The position numbers were made by a program, and so were the translations under genes. The notes under the pieces are model-generated. The model saw nothing but the letters and a program-made list of their open reading frames with translations, did no database searches and was not told the origin of the DNA. This document shows positions 1 to 8,709 of a stretch of 64,000 nucleotides of DNA, in pieces (positions within the stretch are counted from its first letter, which is position 1; each line of letters begins with the position of its first letter). Origin of the DNA: Neobittarella massiliensis (ex Bilen et al. 2018) (GTDB lineage: Bacteria; Bacillota; Clostridia; Oscillospirales; Ruminococcaceae); contig NZ_OKQO01000003.1 of NCBI RefSeq assembly GCF_900289145.1, positions 62,001 to 126,000 of the forward strand, written 5' to 3'.

Positions 1-1848
1 CAGCGGTATCTCCAGTATGACCGCCTGCAAGAGCTGGGCATGGCCCATTTTGACTGCTGGGCCTCCCGCTTCGGCGAAACCGTGACGGCGCTGGAGCTGG
101 CCCCGGAGGGAACCGGCTACCGGGCAAGAACAAGATTCAGCAAGTTTTTCAACCTGCCAGAGCTGATGAATCTCTTTAAGGAGGTCGCGGACATTAAAAC
201 CGCCGACCAGCTGCACCTGCCCACGCCCCAGGTGGAGTACCACAACATCGTGGCCCAGCCCACCGAACAGCAGCAGGAAATGGTGAAGGCGCTCTCGGAA
301 CGCGCTTCCCTGGTACACAGCGGCACGGTGGACCCGTCCCAGGACAATATGCTCAAGATCACCAGCGACGGGCGCAAGCTGGGGCTGGACCAGCGGATCA
401 TCAACCAGCTGCTGCCGGATGAGCCGGGCACCAAGGTCAATCAGTGCGTGGACAATATCATGCAAATCTGGCGGGATGGCGAGGCTGACAAGCTGACCCA
501 GCTGGTGTTCTGCGACATCTCCACGCCCCAGGCCCGGCCCGCCAAAAAGGTAGCCAAGGCGCTGGACAACCCGACCCTCTACGCTTTGGAGGACGCGGTG
601 CCGCTGGATGAGCCGGAACCGGCCTTTACGGTCTATGAGGACATCCGGCAAAAACTCATCGACCAGGGCGTACCCGCCGAGCAGATCGCCTTTATCCATG
701 AGGCCAACACCGAGGTGCGCAAAAAAGAGCTGTTCTCCAAGGTCCGCACCGGCCAGGTGCGCGTCCTGCTGGGCAGCACGGCTAAAATGGGCGCGGGCAC
801 CAACGTCCAGGACCGCCTGGTGGCACTGCATGATCTGGACTGTCCGTGGCGGCCCGGCGACCTGGCCCAGCGAAAGGGGCGCATCGAGCGCCAGGGCAAC
901 CAGAACGAGACCGTCCATGTGTATCGCTACGTCACCGAGGGGACTTTCGACGCCTACCTCTGGCAGACGGTGGAAAACAAACAGAAATTCATCAGCCAGA
1001 TCATGACCTCCAAATCGCCGGTGCGAAGCTGCGACGATGTGGACGAAACCGCGCTGTCCTTTGCCGAGATCAAGGCGCTGTGCGCCGGAGACCCGCGCAT
1101 CAAGGAGCGTATGGACCTGGATGTGGACGTGGCGCGGTTAAAGCTGATGAAGGCCGACCACCAGAGCAAGCAGTACCGCCTGGAGGACCAGCTGCTCAAA
1201 ACCTTCCCGGAGGAGATCGAGAAAAACAAGGGATTTATCGCCGGGCTGGAAGCGGATATGAAAACGCTGGCGGAACACCCGCACCCGGAGGACGGCTTTG
1301 CCGGGATGGAAGTCCGTGGCGACACCCTCACCGACAAGGAGAACGCCGGGGCGGCGCTGCTGGACGCCTGCAAGGAGGTCAAAGGGACCGACCCGGTGCC
1401 GGTGGGCAGTTACCGGGGCTTCGCTATGTCGGTGTCGTTTGACGCTTTCCGACAGGAGTATATGCTCCTGCTGAAAGGCCAGATGACCCACCGGGCGACG
1501 CTGGGCACAGACCCCCGTGGCAACCTCACCCGTATCGACAATGCGCTCAGTCAGATGCACCAGCGGCTGGAGGCGGTGAAGAACCAGCTGGACAATCTCT
1601 ACCAGCAGCAGGCCGCCGCCAAGGCGGAGGTGGGCAAGCCCTTCCCCCAGGAGCAGGAACTGCGGGACAAATCTGCCCGGCTGGCCGAACTGGACGTACT
1701 GCTGAACATGGACGGCCGGGGCCGACCTGCGCCGGAGGCGGTGCTTGCCAAGAGCAGCCGCCCCTCGGTGCTGGAGGGGCTGAAACGCCCGGTGCCGCCG
1801 CGCTGCTCCGAAAAGAAACCCAAACACCACGAACAGGAGGTGCGATAA
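1..1848 (+). CDS. C-terminal part of SNF2-type helicase / DNA methylase-like ICE protein (5' end outside window)
   Basis: The reading frame is open from the first base, so this is the 3' part of a much larger gene. It shows a superfamily 2 helicase C-terminal half: the GSTAKMGAGTNVQ segment matches motif V and the QRKGRIERQGN segment matches motif VI. A long helical, charged C-terminal region follows. Proteins of this kind in Tn1549/CTn-type elements are very large and fuse an N6-adenine methylase domain to a helicase; the methylase part is not visible here. The gene ends one base before the next ATG, so it is probably co-transcribed with the downstream mobilisation genes. Its role in transfer or anti-restriction is inferred from family context. 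Confidence 0.85.
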   Translation, partial: QRYLQYDRLQELGMAHFDCWASRFGETVTALELAPEGTGYRARTRFSKFFNLPELMNLFKEVADIKTADQLHLPTPQVEYHNIVAQPTEQQQEMVKALSERASLVHSGTVDPSQDNMLKITSDGRKLGLDQRIINQLLPDEPGTKVNQCVDNIMQIWRDGEADKLTQLVFCDISTPQARPAKKVAKALDNPTLYALEDAVPLDEPEPAFTVYEDIRQKLIDQGVPAEQIAFIHEANTEVRKKELFSKVRTGQVRVLLGSTAKMGAGTNVQDRLVALHDLDCPWRPGDLAQRKGRIERQGNQNETVHVYRYVTEGTFDAYLWQTVENKQKFISQIMTSKSPVRSCDDVDETALSFAEIKALCAGDPRIKERMDLDVDVARLKLMKADHQSKQYRLEDQLLKTFPEEIEKNKGFIAGLEADMKTLAEHPHPEDGFAGMEVRGDTLTDKENAGAALLDACKEVKGTDPVPVGSYRGFAMSVSFDAFRQEYMLLLKGQMTHRATLGTDPRGNLTRIDNALSQMHQRLEAVKNQLDNLYQQQAAAKAEVGKPFPQEQELRDKSARLAELDVLLNMDGRGRPAPEAVLAKSSRPSVLEGLKRPVPPRCSEKKPKHHEQEVR

Positions 1849-1849
1849 C

Positions 1850-2917
1850 ATGAATCCCGACAAAAACGCGGTCCTCTATGAGAAGATGGCCGCCGAACAG
1901 GACAAGTTCCGGGACTGGCTGAAAAGCCAGCCCCCGGAGGAAATTCTAAAGCATACCTATGAGTACACGGTCCGGGAGGATATTTTGATGGCGATGGAGG
2001 AGCTGGACCTGCCACAAAGCCGGGCCGCCGCGCTGCTGGCGTCGCCGTCCCCGCTGGCCGATGTCTACAAGGAGTTTTCTGACCGGGAGACTTCCTACAT
2101 GGATGTGGTGCGGGACAGCATTGAGCAGCGGGCCGAGGCGGCGCTGGACGCCCAGCGGGAACTGCCGCTCTACCGGCACGACGCCACCTATGCCCGCGAA
2201 CAGGGCGACCTGGATTTGTACCGGGCGTCCCGCCGCGCCAACATCGCCTGCAAGGAGGCCATTGAGGCATCCATTTCGGAACATTACCGGGACAACCGGC
2301 TGGACAAGGATGCGGTGCCCCAGGTGATCGAGCAGTTCGGCTACACCCGCACCCTCTATGTGCTGGCAAACACCGTACAGCAGAAAGATTGGGATGAGCG
2401 TTTCAGCCCGGCCAACAAGGCGTGGGCAAAGACGGTGGACATCCCATCCAACCCGGACGGCTTCGGCGGCGAACGCAATCTGGACTTTGTAGTGGACAGC
2501 CACTCCGGCCTGGTCGATCTGTTCTTAAGCCAGGCGCGGCAGGATTATCTGCGGCTCCAGCCGCTGACGCCGGAGGAAATCCGCGCCGAGGCCGCCCGGC
2601 TCTTGCAGGAGCTTCGTGCGCCGGATACGCCCAACAGCCCCCACGGCACCCACTATATAGCCCGCGTTTCGCCGGACTTTCTGGCCCGCGCAGGTTCCCA
2701 GGCCCACGACCAGCTGATGACGCTGCTGCCATTCCGCAGTCTGGCGATCACCGGCATGAAGGACCTGCCCGGCACCTATATCACCATCCTGGCCAGCGAG
2801 GACCGCAGCAAGGATCTGCGCCCGCCCCGCCGCTCTGTCCGCCGCCAACTGAAACAGGAGCCGCGCCCCGCTGAAAAGAAAGCTCACATCCATAAGAAAA
2901 AGGAGCCGGAACGGTGA
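1850..2917 (+). CDS. DUF3848/DUF3849-type ICE protein
   Basis: This 355-residue soluble protein has no signal peptide or membrane segment. The N-terminal part (about residues 1-75) resembles the DUF3848 region and the middle (about 80-215) the DUF3849 region, which are found almost only in conjugative elements of Firmicutes. The tail is very basic (rich in K and R after about residue 325), suggesting nucleic-acid contact. It starts right after the upstream helicase stop and overlaps mobC at its own end (the GTG of mobC lies within its last codons). Function is unknown; the position suggests an accessory role in transfer. The domain assignment is by recognition of the sequence style, not by a search. 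Confidence 0.7.
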   Translation: MNPDKNAVLYEKMAAEQDKFRDWLKSQPPEEILKHTYEYTVREDILMAMEELDLPQSRAAALLASPSPLADVYKEFSDRETSYMDVVRDSIEQRAEAALDAQRELPLYRHDATYAREQGDLDLYRASRRANIACKEAIEASISEHYRDNRLDKDAVPQVIEQFGYTRTLYVLANTVQQKDWDERFSPANKAWAKTVDIPSNPDGFGGERNLDFVVDSHSGLVDLFLSQARQDYLRLQPLTPEEIRAEAARLLQELRAPDTPNSPHGTHYIARVSPDFLARAGSQAHDQLMTLLPFRSLAITGMKDLPGTYITILASEDRSKDLRPPRRSVRRQLKQEPRPAEKKAHIHKKKEPER

Positions 2918-3258
2918 GCGCCCCCAAGCGCAAGCGGGAAGTACAGCTGAACTTCCGGGTCTCGCCGGAAGAACTGGCGCTGATCGAGCAGAAGATGGCC
3001 CAGCTGGGGACAAAGAACCGGGAAGCCTACCTGCGCAAGATGGCCCTGGACGGCTATGTGGTGCGCCTGGAACTGCCGGAACTGAAGGAGCTGGTGTCCC
3101 TGATGCGCTATTCCAGCAACAACTTGAACCAGCTGGCCCGCCGTGCGCATGAAACCGGGCGCATTTACGACGCTGACCTGGAGGATATATCCCGGCGGCA
3201 AGAGGCTTTGTGGGATGGGGTACATCAGGTATTGACCCAGCTGGCAAAGCTGTCGTGA
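2914..3258 (+). CDS. mobC: MobC-type relaxosome accessory protein
   Basis: This 114-residue basic protein has the MobC pattern: an N-terminal ribbon-helix-helix-like strand (REVQLNFRVSPEEL) followed by helices and the conserved YSSNNLNQLARR segment. MobC proteins bind near oriT and help the relaxase open the strands. The GTG start overlaps the previous gene's TGA by four bases, indicating translational coupling. A relaxase of the matching type lies 2.7 kb downstream, separated by the abiE operon. oriT itself was not identified. Confidence 0.85.
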   Translation: MSAPKRKREVQLNFRVSPEELALIEQKMAQLGTKNREAYLRKMALDGYVVRLELPELKELVSLMRYSSNNLNQLARRAHETGRIYDADLEDISRRQEALWDGVHQVLTQLAKLS

Positions 3259-3282
3259 CAGGGGCATACGCCCCGGCTGTGA

Positions 3283-3331
3283 GGGAGGTCCGGCGCGTGC
3301 GGGCTGCATCGCCGGGCCTCCCTCTTTTTTC
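3283..3331 (+). terminator. Hairpin with T-tract downstream of mobC
   Basis: A 13-bp stem (3283-3295 with 3310-3322, one G-T mismatch) and a 14-nt loop are followed by TCTTTTTTCTTT. It fits an intrinsic terminator of the mob operon. Since oriT often lies near mobC, a role as an oriT-linked hairpin cannot be excluded. Confidence 0.65.
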
Positions 3332-3398
3332 TTTGTCGGTATCGTTGCGTTTTGGCGGGTTGTGCTTGATAATGGAGTCAGAAACGAGGTGATGGCTG

Positions 3399-3704
3399 AT
3401 GTTGACGTTTGAAAACGTCTTGGAGATTTTTCAAGAATACCTGCTGCGCGACCCGGAGGAAGAAGTTCTCCCTTGTAAACGCGGCTATGTCCGATTGACC
3501 TGGGACAAGGATTCCCGCTACTGTGTGGATGGCATTCTCTGCCGGACCCCGGAGGAACTGTTCGATATACTTCTCTCGGATTTTCAGGATTTTGCCATGA
3601 TCTGCCGGACGCGGGGGCGCCGGGAGGTGACAGAGGCGGACGAAAAGGCCGTAGAGGAACTGTGCCAGCCATACCTGGACTGGCGGAAGGAGGCGCTGAA
3701 ATGA
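3399..3704 (+). CDS. Small hypothetical ICE protein
   Basis: This 101-residue acidic soluble protein is not recognised. It has a central CVDGILCRTPEEL stretch and a second Cys-containing helix (AMICRTRGRRE). The start ATG is preceded by GAGGTGATGG. Its TGA overlaps the ATG of the following membrane-protein gene (ATGA), so the two are translationally coupled and likely act together. Small proteins in this position are common in Clostridial conjugative elements, but I know of no assigned function. Confidence 0.65.
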   Translation: MLTFENVLEIFQEYLLRDPEEEVLPCKRGYVRLTWDKDSRYCVDGILCRTPEELFDILLSDFQDFAMICRTRGRREVTEADEKAVEELCQPYLDWRKEALK

Positions 3705-4012
3705 GAGCGGTGCTGTTTATTTTGAAATTGGGGCTGAAAATCCTTGCCGCGCCGGTAGTGCTGGCGCTGACGCTGTTCACCTGGCTGTGCTTCGGGCTGC
3801 TGTATGTGTCCAGCTTTATCTTCGGCCTGGCCTCCACAGTGGTGGCGCTGCTGGGGATCGCGGTGCTTGTGATCTACTCGCCGCAAAACGGCGTGATCCT
3901 GCTGGTGATTGCCTTCCTGGTCAGCCCGCTGGGCCTGCCGATGGCCGCCGCCTGGCTGGTGGGCAAGGTGCAGGACCTGCGATATGCGATCCAGGACGCG
4001 GTGTATGGTTGA
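3701..4012 (+). CDS. Small integral membrane protein (CD1845-like)
   Basis: The protein has 103 residues with about three hydrophobic segments (roughly residues 10-35, 40-60 and 62-85) and short polar ends. It resembles the small membrane proteins annotated as CD1845-like in C. difficile-type conjugative transposons. I chose the ATG at 3701, which overlaps the preceding stop, over an upstream in-frame start because the ATGA overlap indicates coupling. A terminator follows directly. The function is unknown. Confidence 0.65.
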   Translation: MRAVLFILKLGLKILAAPVVLALTLFTWLCFGLLYVSSFIFGLASTVVALLGIAVLVIYSPQNGVILLVIAFLVSPLGLPMAAAWLVGKVQDLRYAIQDAVYG

Positions 4013-4025
4013 ATTGGAAGCGAAG

Positions 4026-4057
4026 AATTGCCGGGAGTGATTGACCGGCAATTTTTT
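4026..4057 (+). terminator. Intrinsic terminator before abiE
   Basis: A perfect 9-bp stem, AATTGCCGG (4026-4034) with CCGGCAATT (4045-4053), runs into a six-T tract. It insulates the abiE promoter, which starts within a few bases. Confidence 0.85.
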
Positions 4058-4060
4058 GAC

Positions 4061-4096
4061 TTTACTTTCGTGCTAATTTTGCGTATAATATTAGCA
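4061..4096 (+). promoter_or_regulatory. abiE promoter with inverted-repeat operator
   Basis: The -35 is TTTACT (4061-4066) and the -10 is TATAAT (4084-4089), with a 17-nt spacer. A perfect 7-bp inverted repeat, TGCTAAT (4071-4077) and ATTAGCA (4090-4096), encloses the -10 element. AbiEi antitoxins are known to repress their own promoter by binding inverted repeats, so this is the likely autoregulatory operator. Confidence 0.8.
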
Positions 4097-4115
4097 TGAA
4101 AGGAAGGTGAAGAAC

Positions 4116-4709
4116 GTGAGCCAATTTCAACAGCTGGACCAGCTGATGGAACGTCAGGATGGGATGCTGCGCACCGGGCAGGCCCTCGCGGCCGGGATCT
4201 CAAAACCTGTTTTTTATCAATTCGTGCAGTCTCGTGGGCTGGAACAGGCGGCGCATGGGATTTATCTTTCCAAAGACGCCTGGGTGGACGCCATGTATCT
4301 GCTGCATCTTCGTTGTCCGCAGGCGGTTTTTTCCCATGAAACGGCGCTGTTTTTCCACGACCTGACCGACCGGGAGCCGCTGGCCTATTCTGTCACGGTC
4401 AAGACAGGGTACAACCCCACCCGGCTCAAGGACGAGGGCGTCCAGGTCTTTACCATCAAGGCGGAGCTGCATGAGGTCGGCCTGACAACCGCGCAGACCC
4501 CCTTCGGTCACGATGTGCCGGTCTATGATATGGAACGGACGATCTGCGATGTGCTGCGCAGCCGGAGTCATATCGAGATGCAGACATTCCAGGACGCTTT
4601 GAAAGCGTATGCCCGCCGGAAAGACAAGGACCTGCGGACGCTGGTGCGCTATGCCAAGCTGTTCCGGGTCGAGAAGATTTTACGCCAGTATTTGGAGGTA
4701 CTCCTATGA
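4116..4709 (+). CDS. abiEi: Type IV toxin-antitoxin system AbiEi family antitoxin
   Basis: The protein has about 197 residues with an N-terminal winged-helix-like region (LRTGQALAAGISKPVFYQF, then ARGIY-type LEQAAHGIYL) and a C-terminal antitoxin domain, the AbiEi layout. AbiEi binds its own promoter and neutralises AbiEii without binding the toxin stably (type IV). I prefer the GTG at 4116 over the GTG at 4107 because the AGGAAGG ribosome-binding site directly abuts the earlier codon. The next gene overlaps by four bases (ATGA). The pair gives phage abortive infection and stabilises mobile elements in known cases. Confidence 0.88.
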   Translation: MSQFQQLDQLMERQDGMLRTGQALAAGISKPVFYQFVQSRGLEQAAHGIYLSKDAWVDAMYLLHLRCPQAVFSHETALFFHDLTDREPLAYSVTVKTGYNPTRLKDEGVQVFTIKAELHEVGLTTAQTPFGHDVPVYDMERTICDVLRSRSHIEMQTFQDALKAYARRKDKDLRTLVRYAKLFRVEKILRQYLEVLL

Positions 4710-5554
4710 TAAAGACAGCCAGACAGCTGAAAGATTTGATCCGTAACCTGTCAAAGAAAAATGCTGCGGATGCGCAGGTTTTGATGCGCAACTATATGAT
4801 GGAGCGTTTTCTGGAACGCATTTCTCTCTCGTCCTACCGGGACAAATTCATCCTCAAGGGTGGGATGCTGGTGGCCGCGATGGTCGGTCTGGACGCCCGC
4901 TCTACGATGGACCTGGACGCAACGGTCAAGGGGGCCAACGTCAGTGTCGAGGATGTGGAGAACATGATGGCCGAGATCATCGCTGTTCCCATTGATGACG
5001 GCGTTACCTTCCAGGTGAAAAGCATTTCAGAAATCATGGATGAAGCGGAATATCCCGGCATCCGGGTCACGATGACAACGCTCTTTGACGGGGTGCGCAC
5101 CCCGCTGAAAATCGACATTTCCACCGGCGACGCCATCACCCCTAAAGAGGTGCGGTACAGCTTCAAGCTCATGCTGGAGGACCGCTCCATCGAAGTTTGG
5201 GCCTATAACCTGGAGACCGTGCTGGCCGAAAAGCTGGAAACCATCATCACCCGCACCACGACCAACACCCGTATGAGAGATTTTTACGACATCGCCATCC
5301 TGCAACAACTCTATGGCAGCACTCTGGACCGGCACGTTCTCCATGACGCGCTGCTGGCGACAGCCCACAAGCGCGGCACCGAGCGCCATCTGGCCGAGGC
5401 CGCCGAGGTCTTTGATGAAGTGGAGAACAGCCCGGTCATGCAGGACCTGTGGGCGGTCTATCAGCAAAAGTTCTCCTATGCGTCCGACCTTGGCTGGGAT
5501 ACGGTCATGGCTGCGGTCCGTCAGCTGTTCGCTCGTTGCGAGGGCACGGTATGA
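4706..5554 (+). CDS. abiEii: AbiEii/AbiGii-family nucleotidyltransferase toxin
   Basis: The protein has 282 residues. The nucleotidyltransferase signature is visible as KGGMLVAAM (about residues 51-59) followed by RSTMDLDATVKG (about 66-77), giving the G-G/S...D-x-D arrangement. A later AEKLETI...R.RDFYDI block is also typical of AbiEii. Toxins of this family modify or block tRNA or GTP-linked functions and cause reversible growth arrest. Start and stop overlap the neighbours (ATGA on both sides), so antitoxin, toxin and the small downstream protein form one tightly coupled operon. Confidence 0.88.
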   Translation: MIKTARQLKDLIRNLSKKNAADAQVLMRNYMMERFLERISLSSYRDKFILKGGMLVAAMVGLDARSTMDLDATVKGANVSVEDVENMMAEIIAVPIDDGVTFQVKSISEIMDEAEYPGIRVTMTTLFDGVRTPLKIDISTGDAITPKEVRYSFKLMLEDRSIEVWAYNLETVLAEKLETIITRTTTNTRMRDFYDIAILQQLYGSTLDRHVLHDALLATAHKRGTERHLAEAAEVFDEVENSPVMQDLWAVYQQKFSYASDLGWDTVMAAVRQLFARCEGTV

Positions 5555-5901
5555 AAAAGCGTGGACACTACTGCAAGGTCTGTGGCGAGTATAAGGCAAA
5601 CGAAAAGTTTTCCGGCAAAGGCCATGCCGCGCACATCTGTAAAACCTGCGCCGCTCTCCCGCCAGAAAAGCAGGCGGAAGAAATGACGCTTACCCGGCTT
5701 GTCAACCTTCCCTGGCGATTATCTAAAGAACAGCTTTCATGGCTGAAGAAACGGATGAAAGACAGGCGGGATGCCGTGCGGGCCTTGGCAACGGAGCAGT
5801 ATGAAATGCGGTTCCCGCCCAGGATGGAGCTGGATGAATTGGAAGATGGTATTGAGGAAGATTTCGATTTTGATATGGACGAGGAAACTGATATAGAGTA
5901 A
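5551..5901 (+). CDS. Small zinc-finger-like protein with acidic tail, third gene of the abiE operon
   Basis: The protein has 116 residues. CKVC (residues 8-11) and CKTC (about 30-33) form a compact four-cysteine zinc-binding module. The middle is basic (WLKKRMKDRRDAVRAL) and the C-terminal 25 residues are almost all Asp/Glu. The ATG at 5551 overlaps the abiEii stop. I used this start rather than an upstream in-frame one because of the ATGA coupling. The role is unknown; the acidic tail could mimic nucleic acid or bind a basic partner. It may belong to the abiE operon functionally or be an ICE passenger. Confidence 0.7.
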   Translation: MKKRGHYCKVCGEYKANEKFSGKGHAAHICKTCAALPPEKQAEEMTLTRLVNLPWRLSKEQLSWLKKRMKDRRDAVRALATEQYEMRFPPRMELDELEDGIEEDFDFDMDEETDIE

Positions 5902-5960
5902 ACCGATGCGGTCTGTGATGAGCAGGCCGCTTATTTTTTGGAAAGGAGGCGGACCCCCAC

Positions 5961-7373
5961 ATGGCCACCACCCGCATCATGCCGCTGCACGCTGGCAAGG
6001 GCCGCACGGTCGGCAAGGCGATCAGCGACATCATCGACTATGTAAAAAATCCAGAAAAGACCGACCACGGCAGGCTCATTACCAGCTACCAATGCGACAG
6101 CCGCGTGGCCGACGCGCAGTTCCTGCTGGATAAGCAGACCTATGCCGCCCGCACCGGCCGGATGCGCGGAGCAGACGATGTGATTGCGTACCACTTGCGG
6201 CAGTCCTTTGTGCCGGGCGAGATCACGCCGGAGGAAGCCAATCGGCTGGGCGTGGAGCTGGCCCGGCGTTTCACCAAGGGTAAGCACGCTTTCATCGTCT
6301 GTACCCACATCGACAAGGCTCACGTCCACAACCATATTATATGGAACTCCACCACGTTGGAGTGTGACCGCAAGTTCCGCAACTTTTGGGGCAGCACCCG
6401 CGCTGTCCACCGCCTGAGCGACACCATCTGCATCGAGAATGGCTACTCCATTGTGGAGGCTCTCAAGCGGCGCGGCCAGAGCTACAACAAGTGGCTGGGT
6501 GATGCGGCGAAGCCCTCCCACAAGGAGCAGCTGCGCCAGGCCATTGACCGGGCGCTGGCACAGAAACCGGCCAGCCTGGAGGAGCTGCTGCGCCTGCTGA
6601 AACAGGACGGCTTTACCGTTCACCGGCGCGGCAAGACCATCTCCATCGGCGCGGAGGGCTGGGGCAACAACGTCCGCTTTGACCGGCTGGGGGACGGCTA
6701 CACGCTGGACGATCTGCTGGCAGTCCTTTCCGGCCAGAAAGAGCATACGCCCCGCAAGCAGCCTGCCCCACAGGCCGCCCCGCCCAAGGTCAATCTGTTG
6801 GTGGACATCCAGGCAAAACTCCAGGCCGGAAAAGGTGCCGGGTACGCCCGCTGGGCCAAGGTGTTCAACCTCAAACAGATGGCGCAGACCCTCAACTATC
6901 TGTCCGAACACGGGCTGCTGGATTATGCCGATTTGGAAACCAAAACAGCAGAGGCGACGGCTCACTACAATGCGCTGTCCGATCAGATCAAGGCCGCCGA
7001 GAAGCGCATGGCCGAGATCGCCGTGTTGCGCACCCATATCGTCAACTACGCCAAGACCCGTGACACCTATGTGGCCTATCGCAAGGCCGGGTATTCAAAG
7101 AAATTCCGGCAGGAGCATGAGGAGGAAATCTTGCTGCACCAGGCCGCCAAGGAAGCCTTCAACGAGCTGAATGTGAAGAAGCTGCCCACCATCAAGGAGC
7201 TTCAGACCGAGTATGCCCAGCTGCTGGCGGATAAGAAAAAGGCTTACGGAGAGTACCGGCAGGCCCGCGCCGCCATGCGGGAGCTGCTGACGGTCAAGAA
7301 CAATGTGGATCGGGTCCTGGCGATGGAGCAGACCGAACCGCAACAGAAAGAAAAAGACCACGGACAGCGGTGA
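5961..7373 (+). CDS. Relaxase / mobilisation nuclease (MOBP-like)
   Basis: The protein has 470 residues. The N-terminal relaxase domain (about residues 1-200) carries the metal-binding HIDKAHVHNHIIWN box at about 115-128 (HxDxxHxHxHxxxN). An early Tyr is available for strand transfer. The C-terminal half (about 330-455) is a charged coiled coil that probably contacts other transfer proteins. The ATG follows a strong AAAGGAGG. The enzyme nicks oriT and carries the strand into the recipient. It is separated from mobC by the abiE operon, so the defence genes sit inside the mobilisation block. Confidence 0.9.
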   Translation: MATTRIMPLHAGKGRTVGKAISDIIDYVKNPEKTDHGRLITSYQCDSRVADAQFLLDKQTYAARTGRMRGADDVIAYHLRQSFVPGEITPEEANRLGVELARRFTKGKHAFIVCTHIDKAHVHNHIIWNSTTLECDRKFRNFWGSTRAVHRLSDTICIENGYSIVEALKRRGQSYNKWLGDAAKPSHKEQLRQAIDRALAQKPASLEELLRLLKQDGFTVHRRGKTISIGAEGWGNNVRFDRLGDGYTLDDLLAVLSGQKEHTPRKQPAPQAAPPKVNLLVDIQAKLQAGKGAGYARWAKVFNLKQMAQTLNYLSEHGLLDYADLETKTAEATAHYNALSDQIKAAEKRMAEIAVLRTHIVNYAKTRDTYVAYRKAGYSKKFRQEHEEEILLHQAAKEAFNELNVKKLPTIKELQTEYAQLLADKKKAYGEYRQARAAMRELLTVKNNVDRVLAMEQTEPQQKEKDHGQR

Positions 7374-7545
7374 GCTGGTCGCGGTCAAAAGCGTTCGCAA
7401 GAACGCGCAGCCACAGATTGAAAATCTGTGTTCAAAGGGGGCTTGGGGGACTTCCCACAACAAGCGCGTGGGGCTATCTGGATAGCCACAGGCATCGCTT
7501 GCCAGTCACTCCCGTCCTTATCTTGCAATATTACAAAGTCTGATT

Positions 7546-8670
7546 TTATGTGCGTTTTACTGTACTTATTAACTTTGTCCGTGACCATCGCTCATAGAAC
7601 AAGGGTTTGTGCAGGGCCATGCGAATCCCGGCAAAGAATAGCCAGAACAAATACCCACCGATCAACAATCCATGCAGTACGAGTGATGCTAAGCTGTCCA
7701 GATGCAATACATCCATCAGAATGAATAGTAGCCGGTTCAAGCAATACGGCGCTCCGACCAGACCAGTTATCAGCAGGCCATACCGAAGAAAATATTGATA
7801 CCAATGCGCTGTGTCGCTGTTCGCTTGCACGATTTTCATTCGTGTCAGCCGCTTACCTGGGGTCTGCCCGTGACAAAAAGCAGGAAGCAGCCCAAAGTAT
7901 AGAAGAAATAGAACCGGCAGCCATTGAATGGAAAGGGTGATTCCAAACGGGACTACGAACACGGCCAGGATGCACGATGCAAAGGTCAGGCAAGCCATAT
8001 CGGCCAGAAAGGCAAAAACACGCCGCGTAAAGGATATGGAAGCACCCCGTTGGAAGCTGACGGTATCCAACTCTTGCCGGGTGGGCAGCAGACGGCTCAC
8101 CGGCCCGGCCAGAGCAAATCCAATCATGCTGCCCGCTGTGTTAACGATCAGGTCATCCACATCAAACAGGCGGTAGCTGCCCGGATAGACAAAATACAGA
8201 CCGCTGAGCTGGGTCAGCTCGAAAAACAAAGATAATAAAAAGGACAGCCGCAATGTTTTACGCCAGTGATAACAAAAGTAGTATCTCAGATAGACGCCAA
8301 ACGGCATCGTCATAAATAGATTGAAAATGGTTGTCCAGAAGGCGCTGCCTGTGAAAATGTGAAGCCAGCTGGCAGGCTGTCCAGGTTGGATTTCTGCTTG
8401 CTTGACTATATCGGCAAGAAAAGAAAACGGGATAAGCTGCGCCTTATGCCCATGCAGAGTGGCGGCCTTTTCCGGCGTAGGCAGCGGTAGAATGACAAGG
8501 CAGTAGACACAGAGAAGGTACAGAAGAAAGCTGTACACGATCAGAACCCGTAAACTGAGGACCGATCCATATTTATGATAACTCCATGCGATGTATGGCA
8601 CCGTAAACAGGACGACGATCATCGGGTAAATGACCATCGCCTGCCGCAGTGCTTCAAGATATTGGCTCAT
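7546..8670 (-). CDS. VanZ-RDD fusion membrane protein
   Basis: The protein has 374 residues and is polytopic. The N-terminal part (about residues 10-190) has the VanZ pattern, including LSLFFELTQ and the FDVDDLIVNTAGSMIGF motif. VanZ proteins give low-level teicoplanin or lipoglycopeptide resistance. The C-terminal part (about 210-365) has an RDD-domain layout (RRVFAFLADM, later GQTPGKRLTRMKIV). The gene is the last of a minus-strand run after the histidine kinase and response regulator. The context suggests a role in envelope-antibiotic tolerance; the fusion itself is directly visible. Confidence 0.82.
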   Translation of the reverse strand: MSQYLEALRQAMVIYPMIVVLFTVPYIAWSYHKYGSVLSLRVLIVYSFLLYLLCVYCLVILPLPTPEKAATLHGHKAQLIPFSFLADIVKQAEIQPGQPASWLHIFTGSAFWTTIFNLFMTMPFGVYLRYYFCYHWRKTLRLSFLLSLFFELTQLSGLYFVYPGSYRLFDVDDLIVNTAGSMIGFALAGPVSRLLPTRQELDTVSFQRGASISFTRRVFAFLADMACLTFASCILAVFVVPFGITLSIQWLPVLFLLYFGLLPAFCHGQTPGKRLTRMKIVQANSDTAHWYQYFLRYGLLITGLVGAPYCLNRLLFILMDVLHLDSLASLVLHGLLIGGYLFWLFFAGIRMALHKPLFYERWSRTKLISTVKRT

Positions 8671-8709
8671 CTGTTTTCCTTTCGGGGTTTTGTTCTATAT
8701 TGCCGAGAT

